Notes under the pieces: model-generated
What the model was told of the DNA's origin: nothing
What the model saw: only the letters and a program-made list of their open reading frames with translations
Database searches by the model: none
Translations under genes and position numbers: made by a program
In this document: positions 8,162 to 16,608 of the stretch, piece by piece
How positions within the stretch are numbered: the stretch's first letter is position 1
Layout of the letters: every line of letters begins with the position of its first letter
Assembly (NCBI GenBank): GCA_937965735.1
Contig: CALCKU010000133.1
Location: 1 to 35,900 of the forward strand
Length of the DNA: 35,900 nucleotides
Reading direction: 5' to 3'
Source: an uncultured Caulobacterales bacterium
Lineage (GTDB): Bacteria > Pseudomonadota > Alphaproteobacteria > Caulobacterales > Maricaulaceae

Positions 8162-9909
8162 GAGGCGCCTATATAGATAAAGATGAGTGTCACCACTAAC
8201 ATGCCAGCCGTCAGCACAGCGGCAAAGCCACTCGGGGTTGATTGGCTCATTGTGCCTGCGGGGCTAAATATGTGATAAAACTTTTGTCCCGTGCCTTTAA
8301 TCAAACGCATTGAAACGCGCGAGATATTGACACTCAGGCGGGTCCACATCTCTGACATCCAATGTACAATACCAAGACCAAGTTTTCGGTAAGTCCAATC
8401 AAAGTCTAAAATCTCAGCACGTCTTTCATGCGGATAAGCGCCAATACGTTTCAAGAAAGCAAAGGCTAGCATAGCCGCAAAGAGGAGTTGTAACTGAAAC
8501 ACAACATGATCGCCCGTATAGGGGTGATATTTCACGTCATAAGGTAGAAGACTATAGAGGAATTGATAGCCGCCCCACGGAAAGGCAAAAAAGATACAGA
8601 GAAGTGATGCCAAACCCATAGCTACCAGCATATTCCAAGGCGCCTCTTCAACTCTGCGTCCACTATCGTGGGCAAAGAATGTAAAGTAAGGCACTTTAAT
8701 GCCCGAATGTTCCATCACACCTGCTGAAGCAAAGAGGAGCATGGCCAGCACAATCCAGTCTTTAATCGCGTGCGAGTTTTCAGCCGAATAAAGCGCAGCG
8801 GAAATAATCATAGATTTTGTTACAAAGGCAGACAGTAATGGGAAGGCCGCGATTGACCCTGCACCGATCAAGCAAAACACGGTGGTATAAGGCATTGAGC
8901 GGAACAGGCCTCCAAGCTCTGACGCTTTGGCGGTTCCTGTACGGAGCATCACGGCTCCCATACTCATAAATAAAAGCCCTTTAAAAACAACGTCAGCCAC
9001 AACGTGACCCGCGACGCCGTTCATTGCGAGCGGCGTACCAATGCCAATACCGCAAACCATAAAACCGAGTTGGTTATTCAGGCTATAAGACAATACACGA
9101 CGCAGATCGTTTTCAATTACGGCAAAGAAGACAGGGAAAACCGTCATCAAAGCCCCAATATAAATCAATATATCCGTGCCCGCATATCCCCTTGCAAGCG
9201 CGTACAAAGCCAACTTTGTCGTAAATGCAGATAAAATAACGGTCCCTGTAATACTGGCCTTTGGATACGCATCTTGAATCCAATTATGTAAAAGTGGGAA
9301 ACCGCATTTTATGCCCATGGCAATCAACATAAGTTTGCCCCCAGGCGCATCTATTCCGATATTACCAAAAGTATAATCCCCGCCATTGGATTGACCATAG
9401 ATCACAGCCCCCGCGAGCAAGAGAACGCCCGATAAAACATGTATGGCCAAATAACGAATACCGGCTTTATAAGCGCCTTCTCCGCCCATCCAAACCAACA
9501 TAACAGAAGAGATGGCCGCAAGTTCCCAGAAAATAAATAAGGATAACAGATCCCCAACAAAGACGCCGCAAACCGCGGCCCCCATGTAAATTAATGCGGA
9601 ACTGTCTGTAATTCGGCATCTTTCATGGAAACCGTAAATACCGTTTAAGACCCCTGCAAGGCAGAAGATATAGCCCCAAACCATGCTCAAACGGTCTATA
9701 CGCAGGGTGATCAGCTCTTGCGGGCCAACGGAAATAACACCAGAAATAACTTCTTGCGCGCCGTAAATCTGAAAAATCATAAATGCAGCAAAAACAGGCG
9801 TCAGCACCAAAAGTGATTTACGCACAATATTGACGGGCAAAAGCGCACACAAAATGCCTGCGAAAATAAAGTAGAACCCTGGATTTAAATGCAATAGAAG
9901 ATCAGCCAT
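8158..9909 (-). CDS. Mrp-type antiporter, third NuoL/N-like proton channel subunit (D3)
   Basis: About 583 aa from the chosen start, with about 14 or more membrane helices. A member of the proton-conducting membrane transporter family (NuoL/M/N, MrpA/D). The key channel residues are visible: Glu in LLSLFIFWELAAIS and Lys in AMGIKCGFPLLHNWIQDAYP. A long C-terminal extension (after about 470) ends in one more helix. The track start at 9939 has no ribosome-binding site, whereas the ATG at 9909 (MADLLLHL) follows GGGGAAGG at about 8 nt, so I use 9909; it overlaps the preceding gene by 8 nt. The protein is divergent from D1 and D2 (HNWIQDAYPKAS instead of HTWLPGAYAHSP), so it may form an additional antiporter-like module of the complex. 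Confidence 0.85.
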   Translation of the reverse strand: MADLLLHLNPGFYFIFAGILCALLPVNIVRKSLLVLTPVFAAFMIFQIYGAQEVISGVISVGPQELITLRIDRLSMVWGYIFCLAGVLNGIYGFHERCRITDSSALIYMGAAVCGVFVGDLLSLFIFWELAAISSVMLVWMGGEGAYKAGIRYLAIHVLSGVLLLAGAVIYGQSNGGDYTFGNIGIDAPGGKLMLIAMGIKCGFPLLHNWIQDAYPKASITGTVILSAFTTKLALYALARGYAGTDILIYIGALMTVFPVFFAVIENDLRRVLSYSLNNQLGFMVCGIGIGTPLAMNGVAGHVVADVVFKGLLFMSMGAVMLRTGTAKASELGGLFRSMPYTTVFCLIGAGSIAAFPLLSAFVTKSMIISAALYSAENSHAIKDWIVLAMLLFASAGVMEHSGIKVPYFTFFAHDSGRRVEEAPWNMLVAMGLASLLCIFFAFPWGGYQFLYSLLPYDVKYHPYTGDHVVFQLQLLFAAMLAFAFLKRIGAYPHERRAEILDFDWTYRKLGLGIVHWMSEMWTRLSVNISRVSMRLIKGTGQKFYHIFSPAGTMSQSTPSGFAAVLTAGMLVVTLIFIYIGAS

Positions 9910-10243
9910 TATCAGAGCCTTCCCCGTAATAGTTTTCATCCCGCGCTAAAAGCTTAAACAAAGGCTCAGCACTAAAAACAACGGCACTATACGCGCAAAA
10001 ACCGATGACAGCCCACGAGGCAAAGAAATCCCACGGGGCTTCATGTTCTGGCGGAAAAACCAAGCCCAGAACAATCGTGATTATTAAACCAATCAACGGC
10101 AGGAAGATAAAATTATCTTGCACAGATTTTCTGCCCAACCACAGAAAGGGCACGGCCATCGGATGCGCTTCAACCCGTTCCTTGGCTTCTCGTGCCTCAT
10201 CGGAAAGTTTGGCTTTTGCCATTTTAGATTTTTGTTTAGCCAT
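9902..10243 (-). CDS. Small two-helix membrane protein of the Mrp operon
   Basis: 113 aa. A very basic/charged N-terminus (MAKQKSKMAKAKLSDEAREAKER) precedes two predicted membrane helices (about 41-62, FIFLPLIGLIITIVLGLVF; about 70-92, FFASWAVIGFCAYSAVVFSA). I do not recognise a named family. Its position between two NuoL/N-like subunits, overlapping the start of D3 by 8 nt, suggests an accessory or assembly subunit of the antiporter complex (inference from context only). The ATG at 10243 has a weak ribosome-binding site; a second ATG at codon 8 is possible. Confidence 0.65.
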   Translation of the reverse strand: MAKQKSKMAKAKLSDEAREAKERVEAHPMAVPFLWLGRKSVQDNFIFLPLIGLIITIVLGLVFPPEHEAPWDFFASWAVIGFCAYSAVVFSAEPLFKLLARDENYYGEGSDNG

Positions 10244-10262
10244 AATCAGTGTGAGTCCCAGA

Positions 10263-10291
10263 TTTATCTGTATTCGGTTTTATCTGTATTC
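10263..10291. repeat. 16-nt-period tandem duplication inside the Mrp operon spacer
   Basis: TTTATCTGTATTC occurs at 10263-10275 and again at 10279-10291 (period 16). It lies in the 108-nt gap between D2 and the small membrane protein, the only sizeable spacer in this otherwise overlapping operon. Confidence 0.75.
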
Positions 10292-10351
10292 AAATCTTAT
10301 TTATTGTCAGATCTTTTCAATACTTAAGTCAAAAAAGCCCTCTGTTTAATA

Positions 10352-11839
10352 TTAAAATGAGTCGAGTGGCAGAACGGGAATTAAGAAGTCTGAAATTGGT
10401 CCCGCAAAGAAAAACAAAATCAGCGCGCCCATTGCCGTTATTACAGGCGGGATAATCACCCAAGGATGGGCTTTTGCAATCGCGCGTATTTCTGTATCTT
10501 TTTCTGGATTATCAGGCGGCTTTAAAAAACCTCTTATCGCAATCGGTGTGAGGTAAATCACATTTAAAATCGAAGACATAATCAGCGCCGCAAGCAAAAT
10601 TGCCTTTCCGCTGTCAATCGCACCAACCATTAAGAAATATTTCGGCCATGACCCGCCCATTGGCGGTATACCAATAATCGAAAGACTGCCCACAAGGAAC
10701 GCGCCAAATACCCAAGGCATAGAGCGTCCAAGTCCGTTAAATGAGCTAATATTGGTTCTATGAGCCACTGTGTAAATTGCACCTGCGCACATAAAGAGCG
10801 TGATTTTACCCCAAGCATGCATAACAATTTGCAAACCCGCGCCGACCAGTGCGGCCGGTGCCGCAAGCATAGCGCCGAGTGTAACATAAGATAGCTGACT
10901 TACTGTAGAATAGGCCAAACGCGCTTTTAAATTATCTTGGCGCAAAGCAATCAAAGAGGCCACCACAATTGAAATAGCCGCCACCCAGCTGAGGATCGTA
11001 CTCATTGGAGTTGCCGCCGTTACAGCAGGGCCAAATGTAAAAATTACGATTTTCAAGATTGAAAACACGCCCGCTTTCACCACAGCCACCGCATGAAGCA
11101 AAGCCGAAACAGGCGTTGGAGCGACCATAGCATTAGGGAGCCATGGATGCACAGGCATTAACGCCGCCTTGCCAATACCAAAAGCAAATAAGAATAGTAG
11201 AACACTCGTTGCAAGCAGGCTTGTCCCTTCAGGGAAAACCCCGCCGACGCGAAATTCTGTTGTACCCGCGATCACATGCGTACCGACAATAGCCGGTAAG
11301 AAAAGCGCAAGCGATGTACCCATCAATATAAGGGCATAAATTGTACCGCCGCGTTTAGCTTTCGCGTCACCTTTATGGGTAACAAGCGGGAATGTTGAAA
11401 GGGTCAAAGCCTCATAGAATATAAACAGTGTGATAAGGTTGCCAGCGGCCGCAATGCCCATAGCCGCCGAGATTGCAATTGCAACAAAGACATAAAACCG
11501 TGTCTGGTTCTTTTCATTATTGCCCCGCATATATCCGATGGCAAAGAGCGAATTTAACAGCCAGAGCGAGCTGGCAATCGCCATAAAAATGGCCCCTAAA
11601 GGCTCTAAAGTTAGCGAAACATCAAATTCACCGGCAAATGTTCCAAGCAAAAGTGTGGGACGCGCACCGCCAGCGACAGTCACGACCAAATTCGCGACGT
11701 TAACAAGCAAAAGTATCGCCGCAATCAGGGTTACCGCTTCGCGAATATTGGTTTGACTTCGGCAAATTAAAATGAGCGGCGCGGCAATTAACGGAATTAA
11801 CAGTGTAAGGGCCAGTGCCATTTCAGCGCTATAGGTCAT
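10352..11839 (-). CDS. Mrp-type antiporter, second NuoL/N-like subunit (D2), NuoL/MrpA-like
   Basis: 495 aa, hydrophobic throughout. Channel residues are present: Glu in ITLFIFYEALTLSTFPLV and Lys in FAFGIGKAALMPVHPWLPNAM. The following APTPVSALLHAVAVVKAGVF is the wording typical of NuoL and of the N-terminal half of MrpA rather than MrpD. There is no separate fused mrpA gene in the operon, so this protein probably supplies the MrpA NuoL-like half, with the MbhD/MbhE protein supplying the rest (inference). The start ATG overlaps the D1 stop by 4 nt (ATGA), indicating coupled translation. It is usually annotated as a monovalent cation/H+ antiporter subunit D. Confidence 0.9.
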   Translation of the reverse strand: MTYSAEMALALTLLIPLIAAPLILICRSQTNIREAVTLIAAILLLVNVANLVVTVAGGARPTLLLGTFAGEFDVSLTLEPLGAIFMAIASSLWLLNSLFAIGYMRGNNEKNQTRFYVFVAIAISAAMGIAAAGNLITLFIFYEALTLSTFPLVTHKGDAKAKRGGTIYALILMGTSLALFLPAIVGTHVIAGTTEFRVGGVFPEGTSLLATSVLLFLFAFGIGKAALMPVHPWLPNAMVAPTPVSALLHAVAVVKAGVFSILKIVIFTFGPAVTAATPMSTILSWVAAISIVVASLIALRQDNLKARLAYSTVSQLSYVTLGAMLAAPAALVGAGLQIVMHAWGKITLFMCAGAIYTVAHRTNISSFNGLGRSMPWVFGAFLVGSLSIIGIPPMGGSWPKYFLMVGAIDSGKAILLAALIMSSILNVIYLTPIAIRGFLKPPDNPEKDTEIRAIAKAHPWVIIPPVITAMGALILFFFAGPISDFLIPVLPLDSF

Positions 11840-13374
11840 GGAGTTGCTCCTGCAGAAATTGGCAGCAGTACAGAGGCCGCGCCTTCGGCTAGATCGACCA
11901 TAATGTCAGCATTAATACCAATTGCGATAGACAAGAGAACAAGGAACCACATCGGAATCAACATCAGTAAAGGTGCTTCATTTTTGGCGACAACGTGGCC
12001 ATTCACCTCAGGTGGAGATTGGAAATAAGCCGCCAATAATAGACGTCCAATATAAATGATTGCAAGGACGGAGCTGACAACAATAATTGCAACGGCCCAC
12101 CACCACCCCTTGAGGAAGGCGGCCTCAACAAGACGGAACTTAGAGGTAAAACCTGCTGTAAAAGGCACCCCAATCAAGGACAGGCCACCTAATGTAAACG
12201 CTCCCATTGTCCACGGCATAGATTTCGAAAGACCGTTAAAATCTGTAACGCGCGTAATCCCGTAACGATACCAAAACGCACCCAAGGCCATAAACAAAGC
12301 ACCCTTAATCACGGCATGGTTCATTAAATGGAGATACCCCGCGGTCAGGCCAGCCGCCGTTCCAAGACCCACGCCGAGCAACATATAACCCACTTGTGCC
12401 ACAGACGAATAGGCTAGCACACGGCGTATATCTGTTTGGAAAATCGCTTGGAGCGATCCTAAGATCATTCCAACCATACCCAAACCAGCCAGTAGATAAA
12501 TTTCAACGTCAAAGACGTAATTAAAACTGACATCAAAAATTGTGAAAACAAAGCGAAGGAGCAAATAAAGCGCAGCTTTTGTAGCGGTTGATGCGAGGAA
12601 TACCGTCACCATGCTCGGCGAATGCGCATAAGCCCCCGGCAACCATGTATGGAGCGGGAACATAGCCAGCTTTAACCCAAGCCCAACAATAATAAAGCCA
12701 AAAGCAATTTCGGAAACGCGGCTTCCACCTTCCATTTCGCGTAAAATTACGGCCATATCTGCCATATTGAGCGTCCCTGTTTCCATGTAAAGGAAACCCA
12801 GACCGATTACGAAAAATGTCGCACCAATACTGCCCATGATCAAATAATTATAAGCCGCAGTTAGCGCGCGGCGATCCCGGCTCGCCCCCATAGCCACGAG
12901 ACTATAGGTTGAAATAGAAGACACTTCGAGGAAGACAAAGACGTTAAACGCATCACCTGTCACCACCATGCCCAATAGGCCTGCAAGGCAGATTAAAAAA
13001 GCGGCATAAAAAGGCGCGCGCTTCTTAGGCTCGACTTCGGCGATAATAGTCGGCATGCCGTAAACAGAAACCAAAAACCCAATCGCACTGATTAGAAACA
13101 AAATCGGCGCATTTAGCCCGTCAACAACATAAGCAATACCATGCGGGGCATCCCAGCCGCCCAAGGCGTAATTAATCGTCTGCCCATCTATAATTTGTAA
13201 AACCAATAATAAAGAAGTCAGCATACAAATAAACGACACGGCCACGGTTAGTGCCGCTGCAATTTGGCGTTTCGGTAATATAGCTGCAATCGCCCCTGCG
13301 ATCAGAGGAACCACAACAAGGAAAGCCGCGCCGTGCGTTAGCATCCAGTCTGGAAAAAACGAGATTAAAGACAT
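11836..13374 (-). CDS. mrpD: Mrp-type Na+/H+ antiporter subunit D (D1)
   Basis: 512 aa, about 14 helices. The closest of the three paralogues to classical MrpD: Glu in FNVFVFLEVSSISTYSL, Lys in VGLGLKLAMFPLHTWLPGAYAHSP, and the loop TDIRRVLAYSSVAQVGYMLLG. In known Mrp complexes MrpD forms a proton-translocating module coupling H+ influx to Na+ (or other cation) efflux at the inner membrane. The start overlaps the stop of the C subunit (TAATG, 1 nt) and its own stop overlaps D2 (4 nt). Confidence 0.93.
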   Translation of the reverse strand: MSLISFFPDWMLTHGAAFLVVVPLIAGAIAAILPKRQIAAALTVAVSFICMLTSLLLVLQIIDGQTINYALGGWDAPHGIAYVVDGLNAPILFLISAIGFLVSVYGMPTIIAEVEPKKRAPFYAAFLICLAGLLGMVVTGDAFNVFVFLEVSSISTYSLVAMGASRDRRALTAAYNYLIMGSIGATFFVIGLGFLYMETGTLNMADMAVILREMEGGSRVSEIAFGFIIVGLGLKLAMFPLHTWLPGAYAHSPSMVTVFLASTATKAALYLLLRFVFTIFDVSFNYVFDVEIYLLAGLGMVGMILGSLQAIFQTDIRRVLAYSSVAQVGYMLLGVGLGTAAGLTAGYLHLMNHAVIKGALFMALGAFWYRYGITRVTDFNGLSKSMPWTMGAFTLGGLSLIGVPFTAGFTSKFRLVEAAFLKGWWWAVAIIVVSSVLAIIYIGRLLLAAYFQSPPEVNGHVVAKNEAPLLMLIPMWFLVLLSIAIGINADIMVDLAEGAASVLLPISAGATP

Positions 13375-13829
13375 TAGGCGTCCGTTCCTTCAAGATTATA
13401 TGTGTAATCCAGCATGGCCAGTTCGTCTTCTTCGATAGTGCCGTAAGTTTCACGAATACGCACTGTCAAAGCGAGGCCAATGGCCAGTGTTGCAACGCCA
13501 ACCACAATCGCGGTTAGAATTAAAACATGTGGTAAAGGATTAGAATAAAGTACGTCACTCATCTGACCCGCGTGACCGATAGCCGCCTCTCCGCCTCCCG
13601 CAACCATGACAGAACTATCATTGGAAGCATGATTTTCAGAAACGATAGGCGGTTGTCCGCCTTCAACCTTTCCGATGGTAATATAGAGCAGGAAAACAGA
13701 GGTTTGAAACACACTCAGACCGGAGAGCTTTTTAATCAGATTGCGCGAGGAAAACACAACGTAAAGTCCTGTCATCATCAAAATAATGACCACGTAATAA
13801 TTATAATTTTCAAAGAAGGCTGTTAACAT
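13374..13829 (-). CDS. mrpC: Mrp-type antiporter subunit C (NuoK-like)
   Basis: 151 aa from the chosen ATG, three helices as in NuoK/MrpC. The third-helix motif 'PLPHVLILTAIVVGVATLAIGLAL' is diagnostic. Between helices 2 and 3 lies a glycine-rich, polar insertion of about 35 residues (NHASNDSSVMVAGGGEAAIGHAGQ), making it longer than the usual approximately 115 aa. The track begins with a TTG at 13835, but the ATG at 13829 overlaps the preceding TAA (TAATG) and has GAGGA upstream, so I use it. Confidence 0.93.
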   Translation of the reverse strand: MLTAFFENYNYYVVIILMMTGLYVVFSSRNLIKKLSGLSVFQTSVFLLYITIGKVEGGQPPIVSENHASNDSSVMVAGGGEAAIGHAGQMSDVLYSNPLPHVLILTAIVVGVATLAIGLALTVRIRETYGTIEEDELAMLDYTYNLEGTDA

Positions 13830-14269
13830 TACCAATCCTCATCCGATAAATCAGGTTGGCGACTGCCAAAGGCATAAAATATAGCCACCATCACACTCGC
13901 AACAGTAATCAAAACCCCAAGCTCGATCGCGAGAATACCCCAATGTTGACCATGGGCAGGGTCATGGTGATTTAAAACACCGTAATTTAAAAACTCACCG
14001 CCGAGCAACCATGTGACAACCCCTGTGCCACCATAGACCAAAACCCCGATAGTCATCAAAATACGGACAAAACTAGGCGGAACGGCCCGTTTAGCTTCTT
14101 TAAGGCCAAATATAAGCGCATATAAAATGATAGAAGCTGCCAAGATGACACCCGCTTGGAAACCGCCCCCTGGACCAAAATCACCGTGGAACTGCACATA
14201 GAAGGCATATAATGCGATCAGAGGTATCAAAAACTTTGATACGACGCGAAGGAGAAGATGCGGATTCAT
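13829..14269 (-). CDS. mrpB: Mrp-type antiporter subunit B (MnhB domain)
   Basis: 146 aa, four helices. The MnhB signature is clear: 'FYVQFHGDFGPGGGFQAGVILAASIILY' followed by 'GVLVYGGTGVVTWLLGGEFLNYG'. A small integral subunit of the cation/H+ antiporter complex. The ATG overlaps the stop of the MbhD/E protein by 4 nt, and its own TAA overlaps mrpC by 1 nt. Confidence 0.95.
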   Translation of the reverse strand: MNPHLLLRVVSKFLIPLIALYAFYVQFHGDFGPGGGFQAGVILAASIILYALIFGLKEAKRAVPPSFVRILMTIGVLVYGGTGVVTWLLGGEFLNYGVLNHHDPAHGQHWGILAIELGVLITVASVMVAIFYAFGSRQPDLSDEDW

Positions 14270-15096
14270 TTTGCACCACCTTTCGACTTTGTTTCAGCTT
14301 TGGAATTTGAACGGCTTTTGGATTGGGTACGCGTTTTAGATTGCACCTCTTTTTTTGAAAGACTCGAAGCCCCACGACTCGGGACGGTCTTTTTCTTGGC
14401 CTTCTGTGCAGTATTGGCCTTCTGTGCAACCTTGGATTTTGCCTTCACTTTTTTGGACTTAGGCTTTTTTTGCAAGGTCTTGTCTGTTACAACTTGCGGC
14501 ACACCGGGCGGCGCTTCTGAGGGCGTTAAATTTATTCCGTTTGGTACGGCTTGCCAACGACCCGCATTGCCATTCAGGCCCAATAATAAGAGCACACCGA
14601 GCCCTGCGGCAAAAATCACAACCGTTTCACCAAAAGTATCAAACCCACGGTAACTCCCTAATACGGCGGTTACAACATTGGGAATGTGAATGTCATTCGC
14701 GGTCATTTCCATAAAATCCATGCCGACATGAGTGTTTGCGGGACTATTCGCATCCCCGTAAGCGGGCATATCTCCAACCGCGTAAAACATCGCCGCCCCC
14801 GCAACAATGACAATGAAGAGCGGTGCTAAATGATTGGATAAAGGAACGGGCTTAGACTCTCGGTCAGCCAAGAGCATGGCCGATAACATAAGCACGGTTG
14901 ACACACCCGCCCCAACGGCAGCTTCTGTAAATGCCACATCCACAGCATCGAGTGATACAAACCACGCTGCCGATACAAGGCTATACACGCCTTGCAACAT
15001 CACAATGGCAAAGAGTGAACGTAAGCGCACGATCATAATCGCGACAACCACTAGGATTGCCAGCAAACCAATATCAAGAATTAGCGTTGAAGGCAT
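14266..15096 (-). CDS. MbhD/MbhE-like (DUF4040) antiporter subunit with Lys/Ser/Ala-rich C-terminal tail
   Basis: 276 aa. Residues about 1-77 are the MbhD (DUF4040) module: 'RLRSLFAIVMLQGVYSLVSAAWFVSLDAVDVAFTEAAVGAGVSTVL'. Residues about 85-180 are MbhE-like: two helices flanking 'VLGSYRGFDTFGETVVIFAAGLGVLLLL'. In classical Mrp these modules form the C-terminal part of MrpA; here they are a separate protein, so MrpA is effectively split. Odd: the last approximately 70 residues (KPKSKKVKAKSKVAQKANTA... to the end) are a strongly basic, low-complexity Lys/Ser/Ala/Thr tail like a histone H1 tail, presumably on the cytoplasmic side. The 5' end overlaps the G subunit stop by 1 nt and the 3' end overlaps mrpB by 4 nt. 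Confidence 0.9.
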   Translation of the reverse strand: MPSTLILDIGLLAILVVVAIMIVRLRSLFAIVMLQGVYSLVSAAWFVSLDAVDVAFTEAAVGAGVSTVLMLSAMLLADRESKPVPLSNHLAPLFIVIVAGAAMFYAVGDMPAYGDANSPANTHVGMDFMEMTANDIHIPNVVTAVLGSYRGFDTFGETVVIFAAGLGVLLLLGLNGNAGRWQAVPNGINLTPSEAPPGVPQVVTDKTLQKKPKSKKVKAKSKVAQKANTAQKAKKKTVPSRGASSLSKKEVQSKTRTQSKSRSNSKAETKSKGGAK

Positions 15097-15533
15097 TATT
15101 TAGCCCCTCCACTCGTAAGGTCTTCTGTTGTTGGCGCTTTATAACGGCCCAATTTAGGCTTTAATCCCGCTTTATACGCGGCATTGGCGACAGCATGTGT
15201 CGCGGTTGGGCTGGTTAAGAATAAGAAGAACGACACCATAAGAAGCTTTAGGCTCATTTGCGTAAATCCCGATTGCACAATCAAACCAAACAAAATCAAT
15301 TCAACCCCTAACGTATCGGTCATACCTGCCGCGTGAAGTCGTGTGTAAAAATCAGGGAGACGCAGAACGCCAATCGTACCCGAAAAAACAAATACCAATC
15401 CTGCGAGAATAGAAATTGCTGATACCGCCATGCGAATGAGGGTTAATACATCAACCGCGCCCGCCGCCGCGCCTGTTGCGGAGACCGTCTCTGATGCGAG
15501 TAGGACATAAAACATCATATTAAGCGCCCCCAT
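15096..15533 (-). CDS. mrpG: Mrp-type antiporter subunit G
   Basis: 145 aa from the chosen start. The MnhG/PhaG motif is clear: 'GLVFVFSGTIGVLRLPDFYTRLHAAGMTDTLGVELILFGL' and 'LLMVSFFLFLTSPTATHAVANAAY'. Three helices. The track starts at 15581, deep inside mrpF. I prefer the ATG at 15533 (MGALNMMFYV), which overlaps the mrpF end by 14 nt; the ATG at 15518, with a GGGGG tract 8 nt upstream, is an equally reasonable alternative. Confidence 0.92.
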   Translation of the reverse strand: MGALNMMFYVLLASETVSATGAAAGAVDVLTLIRMAVSAISILAGLVFVFSGTIGVLRLPDFYTRLHAAGMTDTLGVELILFGLIVQSGFTQMSLKLLMVSFFLFLTSPTATHAVANAAYKAGLKPKLGRYKAPTTEDLTSGGAK

Positions 15534-15873
15534 TTTTTGTTGCACGGACGGCCGTAGTTTTTTGGGCTTTTGTACGATCAAGAGCGTTTAGCGGCGTATC
15601 AAGTGATCGGTAGCGGAAGAATTTCAACACAGCGATTGTCGCAATAAAATTCATCAAAGCATAGAGAATAGCAATATCCACCCCGTCAGGGCGATCAATC
15701 ACAAAACAAAAAATACATAGAAATAGAACGGTTTTTGTACCGAAAGAATTCACCGCTAAGAGGCGGTCATAAAGAGTCGGCCCGATAAACAACCGGCCCA
15801 ACATCAAAGCCATACTGATCAAAATTAAAAAGGCTACTGCCAGATTAAAATATGCCATTCCAATCGCAAACAT
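15520..15873 (-). CDS. mrpF: Mrp-type antiporter subunit F
   Basis: 117 aa with three helices. The MrpF/PhaF pattern is seen: 'LGRLFIGPTLYDRLLAVNSFGTKTVLFLCIFCF...DGVDIAILYALMNFIATIAVLKFFRY'. The ATG follows immediately after the TAG of mrpE, with AAAGG upstream. The C-terminal 25 residues are basic and extend beyond the usual end of the family. Confidence 0.93.
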   Translation of the reverse strand: MFAIGMAYFNLAVAFLILISMALMLGRLFIGPTLYDRLLAVNSFGTKTVLFLCIFCFVIDRPDGVDIAILYALMNFIATIAVLKFFRYRSLDTPLNALDRTKAQKTTAVRATKNGGA

Positions 15874-16392
15874 CTATTGGCCTTTCGCGTTTGATACGGT
15901 TTTATGTGACGTTATTTTATCACCCACAGAAGCCCCTGCCCGTTCCGCCATTTCAACAAAATTTTCAGGGTCTGCCATATTTTTTAAAAGCGCGTGTACA
16001 AGTATTTCATCGGCATCGAAATCAACACTGACCGTGCCGGGTGTCAACGTAATAGAATTTGCAAACATTGAGCGCCCCAAATCGCTTTTGTTTTTGACGG
16101 GAACTTTAACCAGAGTCGGCGTAATAACCATGTCAGGTTTTAAAACAGTTTTCACAACGGCGATATTGGCTTTAACAATTTCTTTGCCGAGCCAAACGAA
16201 ATAATAAAGGGTCTGGGGGATGTAGATGTAAGGGGCCGTCTCGCCATCAAGAATTTGCATACGCTTGCAAAGATAAATCACGAGAACAATTGATATGCCA
16301 CCCAAAGTCAGAAGCATGGTCGTGAAATATCCCGACAGACCAATCCAATACAGCGCTAATATAATCGCTAATAAGACAGCTGAACGTACCAC
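15874..16392 (-). CDS. mrpE: Mrp-type antiporter subunit E
   Basis: 172 aa. Short N-terminal helices (LLAIILALYWIGLSGY..., TMLLTLGGISIVLVIYL) are followed by the cytoplasmic MrpE core 'ANIAVVKTVLKPDMVITPTLVKVPV...MFANSITLTPGTVSVDFDADEILVHALL', which is diagnostic. First gene of the antiporter operon. The start is GTG at 16392 with AGGGG 6 nt upstream. The 216-nt gap upstream must hold the operon promoter. Confidence 0.94.
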   Translation of the reverse strand: MVRSAVLLAIILALYWIGLSGYFTTMLLTLGGISIVLVIYLCKRMQILDGETAPYIYIPQTLYYFVWLGKEIVKANIAVVKTVLKPDMVITPTLVKVPVKNKSDLGRSMFANSITLTPGTVSVDFDADEILVHALLKNMADPENFVEMAERAGASVGDKITSHKTVSNAKGQ

Positions 16393-16608
16393 AGCATCCC
16401 CTTTACAGTCGTTACAAGACTCGTATGAACGAGCTTAATATCTCATAGCGCTGTTTAATGACGTTTACAAAGGTTAACGCCGATTTTTTCGGGATAAATT
16501 CAATTTAAAGACCAAATCATATCTTAAGCGAAAGCACAGCCCGCTTTAATTGCAAATAGACGTTTTATTGATGATACAAAATCGTAATGCACGGCAAAGC
16601 AAGCTCAG
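16393..16608. promoter_or_regulatory. Probable promoter region of the Mrp operon
   Basis: AT-rich 216-nt gap between the divergently unrelated 3' end of the DUF2336 gene and mrpE. As the only non-coding DNA upstream of the ten-gene overlapping operon, it must contain its promoter. I could not assign a confident -10/-35. Two TTAA pairs here are 15 nt apart, not the CtrA spacing of 7. Inference from position. Confidence 0.4.

Noticed and set aside
16455-16535. CtrA sites upstream of the Mrp operon
   Set aside because: The TTAA pairs are 15 nt apart instead of 7.
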